Shown: in pieces, positions 1 through 5,227 of the stretch
Numbering within the stretch: the stretch's first letter is position 1
Layout: the number at the start of each line of letters is the position of its first letter
Source of the DNA: an uncultured Muribaculaceae bacterium
Lineage (GTDB): Bacteria > Bacteroidota > Bacteroidia > Bacteroidales > Muribaculaceae
Direction of reading: 5' to 3'
Length of the DNA: 5,250 bases
NCBI GenBank assembly: GCA_910584495.1
Contig: CAJUAR010000110.1
Coordinates: 1 to 5,250 of the forward strand
Program-made: the position numbers and the translations under genes
Notes under the pieces: generated by a model
Told to the model about the DNA's origin: nothing
The model's input: the letters and a program-made list of their open reading frames with translations, nothing else
The model's database searches: none

Positions 1-649
1 CAATATCTGCCAGAGAGCGCCGGCTATGGGAGGCTGTTTCCTGCCCTTCTTTTTTCTTTGTGAGCATTTTGCTGAGAGGTATCAGCAGCAAGGTGCCGGC
101 AGCCAAGCACACCAGGCCGGTGGGCAGGAAGGTGAAAATGGTGAGAGGTTCACCGCTATATTCTTCCCACACCTCGGCAATGACAAGGTTGGGCGGCGTA
201 CCGATGAGGGTGAGCATACCGCCTATGCTTGAAGCAAAGGCCAGCGGCATGAGGAAACGCGACGACTGCGTGTTGGTTGTCGCTGCCATCGACACCACGA
301 TTGGTAGCATCAAGGCCACAGTGCCTGTGTTGCTGACGAATCCTCCAATCAGGCCCGTGGCAAGTACAACGACAAGAAAAAGACGTGTGGGACTGCCGTT
401 GCCGAGCTTGGAGAGTTTGGCACCGAGCATCTTGGCAAGTCCTGTATTGAAAATGGCACCTCCGACAATAAACAAGCCGGCCATCATTATTACAATGGGA
501 TTTGAAAAGCCCGACAAGGCCTCCTGGGTGGTGAGGATGCCCGAAAGCGTGAGTACCAGCAGAGCGATGAGGGCAACGACATCGGCCCTGATTTTGCCCC
601 AGACGAAACCGGCGGCGGCCAGTAGCAGAGTGATTACGGTAATGTACAT
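1..649 (-). CDS. SLC13/DASS-family permease, N-terminal part (gene continues past left edge)
   Basis: The reading frame starting at the ATG at 649-647 stays open to the left edge and gives 216 residues of a polytopic inner-membrane protein. Hydrophobic segments lie at about residues 2-17, 23-42, 50-69, 90-120, 133-157 and 172-194. Residues 104-114 read FVSNTGTVALM, the SNT signature of the SLC13 / divalent anion:Na+ symporter family, and residues 149-157 (IGTPPNLVI) are another conserved stretch of that superfamily. Members import dicarboxylates, citrate or sulfate, often with Na+; the substrate cannot be read from this half. After residue 195 the chain turns basic and polar (KMLTKKKEGQE), a cytoplasmic linker. 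In many bacterial relatives RCK_C/TrkA_C domains follow here, but that part is outside the window. The next in-frame ATG is at residue 55, inside a membrane segment, so 649 is the sensible start. The gene has its own promoter and lies downstream of mutAB on the same strand. The family is fairly sure; the substrate is unknown. Confidence 0.88.
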   Translation of the reverse strand, partial: MYITVITLLLAAAGFVWGKIRADVVALIALLVLTLSGILTTQEALSGFSNPIVIMMAGLFIVGGAIFNTGLAKMLGAKLSKLGNGSPTRLFLVVVLATGLIGGFVSNTGTVALMLPIVVSMAATTNTQSSRFLMPLAFASSIGGMLTLIGTPPNLVIAEVWEEYSGEPLTIFTFLPTGLVCLAAGTLLLIPLSKMLTKKKEGQETASHSRRSLADI

Positions 650-653
650 AACG

Positions 654-684
654 CAAAGTTATATGGTTTTTTTGAGACTACAAA
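654..684 (-). promoter_or_regulatory. Bacteroidota-type promoter of the permease gene
   Basis: Read on the minus strand, TTTG at 684-681 is followed after 19 bases by TAACTTTG at 661-654. This matches the phylum's primary sigma consensus (-33 TTTG, -7 TAnnTTTG). Transcription should begin about 3-5 bases after the -7 element, near 651-649, which coincides with the permease ATG at 649. The transcript is therefore predicted to have almost no 5' leader. The motif match is seen directly; activity and the exact start are inferred. Confidence 0.75.
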
Positions 685-696
685 ACTATTTTAATT

Positions 697-718
697 TTGG
701 TTTATGATTGGTTTATGA
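697..718. repeat. Perfect 11-bp tandem repeat upstream of the permease promoter
   Basis: TTGGTTTATGA occurs twice head to tail at 697-707 and 708-718 with no mismatch; on the minus strand the unit reads TCATAAACCAA. It lies 12 bp upstream of the permease -33 element (681-684) and before the T-tract of the mut terminator. The 11-bp period, about one helical turn, would place two identical half-sites on the same face of the DNA, as direct-repeat activator sites do. A chance replication-slippage duplication is equally possible. Confidence 0.7.
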
Positions 719-725
719 ACAAGGC

Positions 726-761
726 AAAAGAAAACGGTGCTGGTCTCACGACCTGCACCGT
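726..761 (-). terminator. Intrinsic terminator of the mutAB operon
   Basis: ACGGTGC (734-740) pairs with GCACCGT (755-761) and GGTC (742-745) with GACC (750-753), with one T-T mismatch and a TCAC tetraloop. This is an 11-bp GC-rich stem. On the minus strand the stem runs directly into TTTT-C-TTTT (734-726), the U-tract of a rho-independent terminator. It lies 63 nt past the mutB stop and upstream of the permease promoter, so it separates the two units. On the plus strand no T-run follows, so it should work in one direction only. Confidence 0.85.
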
Positions 762-774
762 CTCAGGGATATGT

Positions 775-813
775 GAGCCCTCCCGATTATTGAAGGGGAC
801 GGAGGGAGGGCTC
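775..813 (-). other. Second strong hairpin in the mutB 3' UTR
   Basis: GAGCCCTCCC (775-784) and GGGAGGGCTC (804-813) are perfect 10-bp inverted arms around a 19-nt loop, starting 10 nt after the mutB stop codon. On the mRNA no U-tract follows (the next bases are ACATATCCC), so by itself it is not a classical terminator. It may protect the mRNA 3' end or help pause polymerase before the terminator at 726-761. Five loop bases (CCGUC, mRNA sense, 802-798) are complementary to GACGG (762-758), which overlaps the 5' arm of the terminator, so a pseudoknot or competition is possible. The stem is certain; its role is inferred. Confidence 0.6.
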
Positions 814-820
814 GGGGGGG
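795..820 (+). other. Canonical G-quadruplex motif next to the mutB stop
   Basis: Four G-runs, GGGG (795-798), GGG (804-806), GGG (808-810) and GGGGGGG (814-820), are separated by loops of 5, 1 and 3 bases. This satisfies the usual G3+N1-7 rule. The G-rich strand is the template strand for mutAB, and the mRNA is correspondingly C-rich (seven C's start three bases after the stop codon). The motif overlaps the right arm of the 775-813 hairpin, so the two structures would exclude each other in single-stranded DNA. Confidence 0.55.
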
Positions 821-823
821 ATG

Positions 824-2956
824 TTATTCTTGGGAATTAAGAATTTCAAGCATCTTGATGGCTGAAACAGGAATGCGTGTGCCCGGGCCGAAGATGGCGG
901 CGACACCGGCTTTGTAGAGGAAGTCGTAGTCCTGTGCGGGGATAACACCGCCGGCTGTTACGAGAATGTCCTCGCGGCCGAGTTTCTTGAGCTCTTCGAT
1001 TACTTGCGGAATGAGGGTCTTGTGACCGGCGGCAAGCGAGCTTACGCCCAGAATGTGAACGTCGTTTTCAACAGCCTGGCGGGCAGCTTCGGCAGGGGTT
1101 TGGAAGAGCGGGCCCATGTCGACGTCGAAACCGCAGTCGGCATAACCTGTTGCAACAACTTTGGCACCACGGTCGTGACCGTCCTGACCCATCTTGGCAA
1201 TCATGATACGGGGCTGACGACCTTCGCGTTTTGCGAAGTCCTCGCACATCTGCTGTGCACGGAGGAATTCGGGATCTTGTTTTGTTTCGTTTGCGTACAC
1301 GCCTGAAATTGTTCTGATTTGAGCTTTGTAACGACCCACGACTTCTTCGCAGGCATCGGAAATTTCGCCGAGGGTTGCACGGAGGCCGGCAGCTTTGACA
1401 GCAAGGTCGAGCAGGTTGCCTTCTTTTGTGCGCACACATTCGGTGATGGCGGCAAGAGCCTCTTTCACTTTGGCTTCGTCGCGGTGAGCTTTCACGTCGT
1501 TGAGACGTTCGATCTGTTCGCGGCGCACCTCGGTGTTGTCAATTTCGAGGATGTCGATGGGGTCTTCGTGGTCGAGACGGTATTTGTTGATACCCACAAT
1601 GGTCTGACGACCGCTGTCGATACGGGCCTGAGTGCGTGCCGAAGCTTCTTCGATGCGCAGCTTGGGCAGACCGGTTTCGATGGCTTTGGCCATACCGCCG
1701 AGTTTTTCGATTTCCTGGATGTGTTCCCAAGCGCGGTGAGCGATTTCGTTTGTAAGGGCTTCAACGTAGTAGGAACCGCCCCAGGGATCGATGGCACGAG
1801 TAACCTGAGTTTCTTCCTGGATGTAAATCTGGGTGTTACGAGCAATACGTGCCGAGAAGTCGGTGGGCAGAGCGATGGCTTCGTCCAATGCGTTGGTGTG
1901 GAGGCTCTGGGTGTGGCCGAGAGCGGCACCCATGGCTTCGATGCAAGTACGGCCAACGTTGTTGAATGGGTCTTGCTCGGTGAGCGACCAGCCCGATGTC
2001 TGCGAGTGTGTGCGCAGAGCCAGCGATTTGGGATTCTTGGGGTTGAACTGCTTAACAATCTTAGCCCAGAGCATACGGGCGGCACGCATCTTGGCAACTT
2101 CCATGAAGTAGTTCATGCCAATAGCCCAGAAGAACGACAGACGGGGAGCGAAGGAATCGATGTCCATGCCTGCGTTCACACCGGCGCGGAGGTATTCGAG
2201 ACCGTCGGCAAGAGTGTAGGCCAGCTCGATGTCGCAAGTGGCGCCTGCTTCCTGCATGTGGTAGCCAGAGATGGAGATGGAGTTGAACTTGGGCATGTTC
2301 TGCGAGGTGTACTCGAAGATGTCGGCGATAATACGCATGGAGAATTCCGGCGGGTAGATATATGTGTTACGCACCATGAATTCCTTCAGAATGTCGTTCT
2401 GAATTGTACCGGCCATTTCTTCGAGCTTTGCACCTTGTTCAAGACCGGCGTTGATGTAGAAGGCAAGAACAGGGAGCACAGCACCGTTCATGGTCATCGA
2501 CACCGACATCTTGTTCAGAGGAATACCGTCGAAGAGCACCTTCATGTCTTCGATAGAGCAGATCGACACACCTGCTTTGCCAACGTCGCCTACAACACGT
2601 TCGTGGTCGGCATCATAGCCGCGGTGTGTGGCAAGGTCGAAAGCCACCGACAGACCTTTCTGTCCGGCGGCAAGATTGCGGCGGTAGAAGGCGTTCGATT
2701 CGGCAGCAGTGGAGAAGCCGGCATACTGGCGGATTGTCCAGGGACGCAGGGGGTACATGGCCGAGTACGGGCCACGAAGGAATGGAGGAATACCCGACAT
2801 ATAGTTGAGGTGTTCCAGGCCTTCGAGGTCGTCTTTGGTATATACTGGTTTTACGGGTATCAGTTCGGGGGTGGTCCAGTCCTCAACCGCATGAGCGGCG
2901 GGCTTGGGTCCACACAGCCCGGATGTTATGTCGATATTTTTGAAATCGGGTTTCAT
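824..2956 (-). CDS. mutB: Methylmalonyl-CoA mutase, large (catalytic, cobalamin-binding) subunit
   Basis: This 710-residue protein, close to the roughly 730 usual for bacterial MutB, reversibly rearranges succinyl-CoA and (R)-methylmalonyl-CoA by adenosylcobalamin radical chemistry in the cytoplasm. Residues about 30-545 are the substrate-binding TIM barrel, with TIRQYAGFSTA (74-84), FDLATHRGYD (106-115), SVSMTMNGAVLP (151-162), VRNTYIYPP (195-203), SISGYHMQEAG (228-238) and RTHSQTSGWSLT (315-326). By recalled alignment to the Propionibacterium enzyme, Tyr78, Arg196, Tyr232 and His233 match its active-site residues. Residues about 580-710 are the B12 domain: GQDGHDRG (590-597) supplies the base-off axial ligand His594 with Asp592 and Lys588, followed by GVSSL (637-641) and VTAGGVIP (666-673). 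The ATG at 2956 lies 15 nt after the mutA stop with no Shine-Dalgarno, as is normal in this phylum. All key residues are present and the frame is intact. It is co-transcribed with mutA and ends just before a strong terminator. Confidence 0.98.
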   Translation of the reverse strand: MKPDFKNIDITSGLCGPKPAAHAVEDWTTPELIPVKPVYTKDDLEGLEHLNYMSGIPPFLRGPYSAMYPLRPWTIRQYAGFSTAAESNAFYRRNLAAGQKGLSVAFDLATHRGYDADHERVVGDVGKAGVSICSIEDMKVLFDGIPLNKMSVSMTMNGAVLPVLAFYINAGLEQGAKLEEMAGTIQNDILKEFMVRNTYIYPPEFSMRIIADIFEYTSQNMPKFNSISISGYHMQEAGATCDIELAYTLADGLEYLRAGVNAGMDIDSFAPRLSFFWAIGMNYFMEVAKMRAARMLWAKIVKQFNPKNPKSLALRTHSQTSGWSLTEQDPFNNVGRTCIEAMGAALGHTQSLHTNALDEAIALPTDFSARIARNTQIYIQEETQVTRAIDPWGGSYYVEALTNEIAHRAWEHIQEIEKLGGMAKAIETGLPKLRIEEASARTQARIDSGRQTIVGINKYRLDHEDPIDILEIDNTEVRREQIERLNDVKAHRDEAKVKEALAAITECVRTKEGNLLDLAVKAAGLRATLGEISDACEEVVGRYKAQIRTISGVYANETKQDPEFLRAQQMCEDFAKREGRQPRIMIAKMGQDGHDRGAKVVATGYADCGFDVDMGPLFQTPAEAARQAVENDVHILGVSSLAAGHKTLIPQVIEELKKLGREDILVTAGGVIPAQDYDFLYKAGVAAIFGPGTRIPVSAIKMLEILNSQE

Positions 2957-2971
2957 AATTGTGGGCTGTAT

Positions 2972-4819
2972 TTATTTGTTGAGCAAACGGTTGTTGAAAT
3001 CACGAAGGGTGTCGAGCACATTGCAGCGAACATGTACGAAGTCGTTGATGCCGGCGGCTTTGAGTTCTTCGGTGCAAGCAGGAGCTCCGGCAACTACAAA
3101 TTCGGCACGGCCGTTGAGATATTTGAAAGCCGCAGGTGCGAGCTCGGCATATTCGTCGTCCGACGAGCAGAGCACAACCACGTCGGCCTCTTTTGCCAAG
3201 GCGGCATCGATACCTTCTTCAACGGTATTGAAACCGAGGTTGTCGATAATTTCATAGCCGGCACAGCCAAAGAAGTTGGTAGAGAACTGTGCGCGAGCCA
3301 GACGCATGGCAAGGTTGCCGATGGTGAGCATAAACACTTTGGGACGCTTGGCAGCGGCTTCGGTGGCAAAACGGAGCTCTTCGAAGTCGGTGGCGGCACG
3401 TTTCATGCTCAGTGCGTTGGGGCCTTTCTCTGTGCTGCAGCCGCAGTTGCAGCAACCGGTCTTCTCAACCTTGTCGGCTGCTTTTTCGTTGATGTTGGGG
3501 TACTGGTTGGTGCCAAGAAGGATTTCTTTGCGGCGAGCAACGTCGGTGTGGCGTTTTTTGCTCGATTCGTTGACAGCTGCCTGCACTTTGCCTTCGCCAA
3601 CGGCTTTGAAGAAGCCGCCTTCGTCCTCAACGGCAAGGAACAGCTTCCAGCCTTCTTTGGCGATGGAAACGGTGAGTGTCTCCACATAATAGCTGCCGCC
3701 GGCGGGGTCGACAACTTTGTCCATGTGGCTTTCTTCTTTCAGGAGGAACTGCTGGTTGCGGGCTATGCGTTCCGAGAAGGTGTCAGGTGTCTTATAAGGC
3801 ACGTCGAAGGGAGTGGTGACGATGGTGTCGACACCGGCAACGCATGCCGAGAATGTCTCGGTCTGGCTGCGGAGCAGGTTGACGTGGGCATCGTAGATGG
3901 TCTGGTTGAAACGCGATGTCGAAGCGTTGACATACATCTTTGCTGCATCGAGCGATTCAGGCTTGTATTGCTCCACAATCTGGGCCCAGAGCATGCGGGC
4001 GGCGCGGAACTTGGCAATCTCCATAAAGAAGTTTGACGAAACGCACATGTTGAACTTGATGCGTTTGGCAACCTCGTCGACAGCTACGCCGGCACCAGTG
4101 AGGGCCTCGAGCCATGCATTGCCCCACGACAGGGCATAGCCGAGTTCTTGATAGATGAAAGCACCGCTGTTGGCGAGCATTTCAGAATCTACAGCCAGGC
4201 AGCGCAGGTTTTCAACCGGAGCTACAGCTGCGAGAAGTTTCTTGGCTTCATCAACGATAGCGGCTGTGTCGCAACCTTCAACGCCATGCTTGAATTGGCG
4301 ACGCAGGGGGTTGAAATCGATAGAGCCTTTGAACGTCTTTTCTGCTCCGGCTTTCACCAAGCAGTCTACAAGGGCTTTTGCCACTTCTACGGCTTTGCCG
4401 GGGCAGCAGGTGAGGTTGATTTCTACTTTTGTGAGATCGATGCCGGCCAGAAGAACAGCCACATCGGCGGGGGCGGCAACTTTGAATCCGAGCGAAGTAA
4501 CGCCTTTTTCCAGTACTTCGAGAGCCTTTGCATTGGCTTCGGCGGCTGTTGCTGCTGCAATGTTCTGGCGGGTGAGCCAGTCGTTGTCAGTGCGTGTGCC
4601 GCGAACATAGGGGTACTGACCCGGAAGTGAGCCGGTGGTTTTCAGACCGGCAATGTCTTCGGCGCGGTAGACAGGCTGCACATTAAAGCCTTCGTTTGTG
4701 CGCCAAACCAGTTTCTTGTCGAAATCGGCACCTTTGAGGTCCACTTCAACTTTGGCACGCCACTCATCGTAGCTCACCGGAGGGAACTGGTCGAACAATC
4801 TTTCTTTTTTTTCTGCCAT
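2972..4819 (-). CDS. mutA: Methylmalonyl-CoA mutase, small (non-catalytic) subunit
   Basis: This 615-residue partner of MutB, of normal family length, forms the alpha-beta mutase heterodimer. The barrel (about 60-440) keeps family motifs such as FRAARMLWAQIVEQY (271-285), ERIARNQQFLLKEESH (350-365) and DPAGGSYYVETLT (371-383). The C-terminal flavodoxin-like domain (about 490-615) is degenerate: LTIGNLAMRLARAQF (498-512) replaces the DxHxxG loop, so the axial His is Met505 and no B12 can bind. This is normal for the small subunit and fixes the MutA/MutB assignment. Between the domains a linker carries CCNCGC (456-461), a cysteine cluster of unknown role. The start is the ATG at 4819 (MAEKKERLF). 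The frame is open further upstream to a TTG near 4927, but that stretch overlaps the -7 promoter element and encodes residues unlike the family. mutA is the first gene of the mutAB operon, behind a leader of about 100 nt. Confidence 0.97.
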   Translation of the reverse strand: MAEKKERLFDQFPPVSYDEWRAKVEVDLKGADFDKKLVWRTNEGFNVQPVYRAEDIAGLKTTGSLPGQYPYVRGTRTDNDWLTRQNIAAATAAEANAKALEVLEKGVTSLGFKVAAPADVAVLLAGIDLTKVEINLTCCPGKAVEVAKALVDCLVKAGAEKTFKGSIDFNPLRRQFKHGVEGCDTAAIVDEAKKLLAAVAPVENLRCLAVDSEMLANSGAFIYQELGYALSWGNAWLEALTGAGVAVDEVAKRIKFNMCVSSNFFMEIAKFRAARMLWAQIVEQYKPESLDAAKMYVNASTSRFNQTIYDAHVNLLRSQTETFSACVAGVDTIVTTPFDVPYKTPDTFSERIARNQQFLLKEESHMDKVVDPAGGSYYVETLTVSIAKEGWKLFLAVEDEGGFFKAVGEGKVQAAVNESSKKRHTDVARRKEILLGTNQYPNINEKAADKVEKTGCCNCGCSTEKGPNALSMKRAATDFEELRFATEAAAKRPKVFMLTIGNLAMRLARAQFSTNFFGCAGYEIIDNLGFNTVEEGIDAALAKEADVVVLCSSDDEYAELAPAAFKYLNGRAEFVVAGAPACTEELKAAGINDFVHVRCNVLDTLRDFNNRLLNK

Positions 4820-4921
4820 ATTTGTTATATCGATAATGATATGAAGTGATTTACAGATATATAATGTATGATTCAAGGTTCGTTGCGAACGTGAGCGACA
4901 GATGTTGTTGCTCCTTAAACT
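4820..4921 (-). other. 5' untranslated leader of mutAB (about 100 nt)
   Basis: The promoter at 4925-4956 predicts transcription from about 4922-4920, leaving roughly 100 nt before the mutA ATG. The leader holds no ATG. A small hairpin, GTTCG-CAA-CGAAC in mRNA sense (4890-4878), is visible, and a weak AU-rich stem (ATATC 4842-4838 with GATAT 4831-4827) lies 7 nt before the start codon. I do not see the B12-box or the length expected of a cobalamin riboswitch. No purine-rich ribosome binding site is present; the bases before the ATG are A/T-rich, as is usual in Bacteroidota. Confidence 0.5.
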
Positions 4922-4924
4922 CCG

Positions 4925-4956
4925 CAAATTTAGTGCTTTTTAGACAATTAACCAAA
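4925..4956 (-). promoter_or_regulatory. Bacteroidota-type promoter of the mutAB operon
   Basis: On the minus strand TTTG (4956-4953), 20 bases, then TAAATTTG (4932-4925), an exact match to TTTG-N20-TAnnTTTG. It is the only good match between the tRNA promoter and mutA and it points toward mutA. It is divergent from the tRNA-Ser promoter; 97 bp (4957-5053) separate the two -33 elements. Confidence 0.75.
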
Positions 4957-5034
4957 TAAAAAACACTTTATCGGTTTTAATTGCATTATCTTCGGTCCAA
5001 CAGTCTGGCCGACAGGTCTTTTAGTGGGCTTGTG

Positions 5035-5053
5035 AAAAAAATGTTCAAAAAAA
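5035..5053 (+). promoter_or_regulatory. Phased A-tracts upstream of the tRNA promoter (UP-element-like)
   Basis: Two A7 runs (5035-5041 and 5047-5053) spaced 12 bp apart sit directly against the -33 TTTG of the tRNA promoter. The two copies are part of a near direct repeat (A7-TGTTC, then A7-TTTGTTC). Position and composition resemble the AT-rich UP elements that boost stable-RNA promoters in other bacteria. This role is inferred by analogy. Confidence 0.4.
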
Positions 5054-5085
5054 TTTGTTCATATTGTAATAATGACGTAACTTTG
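5054..5085 (+). promoter_or_regulatory. Bacteroidota-type promoter of tRNA-Ser
   Basis: TTTG (5054-5057), 20 bases, then TAACTTTG (5078-5085). The -7 octamer is identical to the one in front of the permease. Transcription is expected near 5088-5090, leaving a precursor leader of about 31 nt before the tRNA. TTTGC (5082-5086) and GCAAA (5091-5095) form an inverted repeat around the predicted start site. Confidence 0.75.
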
Positions 5086-5093
5086 CACTCGCA

Positions 5094-5110
5094 AACGGCA
5101 GATAGCCGTT
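5094..5110 (+). other. Hairpin in the 5' leader of pre-tRNA-Ser
   Basis: AACGGC (5094-5099) and GCCGTT (5105-5110) form a perfect 6-bp stem with an AGATA loop, ending 10 nt before the mature tRNA 5' end. It may affect RNase P or endonuclease processing of the precursor; the stem is seen, the role is inferred. Confidence 0.5.
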
Positions 5111-5120
5111 GAAGACCATT

Positions 5121-5207
5121 GGAAAGATGCCGGAGTGGTCGATCGGGGCGGTCTCGAAAACCGTTGTGCCCTTGCGGGCACCCAGGGTTCGAATCCCTGT
5201 CTTTCCG
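5121..5207 (+). tRNA. tRNA-Ser, anticodon CGA (reads UCG)
   Basis: The 87-nt sequence folds as a class II tRNA. The acceptor stem is GGAAAGA (5121-5127) with TCTTTCC (5200-5206), and the discriminator is G5207. A short D stem pairs CCG (5130-5132) with CGG (5144-5146). The anticodon stem is GCGGT/ACCGT with loop CTCGAAA (5153-5159), placing anticodon CGA at 5155-5157. The long variable arm has a 6-bp stem (GTGCCC/GGGCAC, 5166-5181), diagnostic of Ser/Leu/Tyr tRNAs. The T arm is CAGGG-TTCGAAT-CCCTG (5183-5199). The 3' CCA is not encoded (CAA follows), so it must be added by CCA nucleotidyltransferase. The gene has its own promoter and is divergent from mutAB. Confidence 0.97.
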
Positions 5208-5227
5208 CAATCAATCAAGCCAAATCC

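Noticed and set aside
156..656. Minus-strand 166-codon frame starting at a TTG at 656
   Set aside because: It is out of frame with the permease. Its residues are rich in His, Arg and Cys with no family likeness, while the frame from 649 gives clear membrane segments and the SNT motif.
60..707. Plus-strand 215-codon frame opposite the permease
   Set aside because: Antisense shadow of a membrane protein gene; it runs through the permease promoter and shows no recognisable domain.
755..770. CTGAGA followed by a GGTGC-type sequence (minus strand), reminiscent of a TPP riboswitch
   Set aside because: The other conserved TPP aptamer segments are missing, and the site lies at the end of an operon within a terminator stem.
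4820..4927. N-terminal extension of mutA to a TTG at 4927
   Set aside because: The TTG lies inside the -7 promoter element, the extra 36 residues do not look like MutA, and the ATG at 4819 gives the normal family start.
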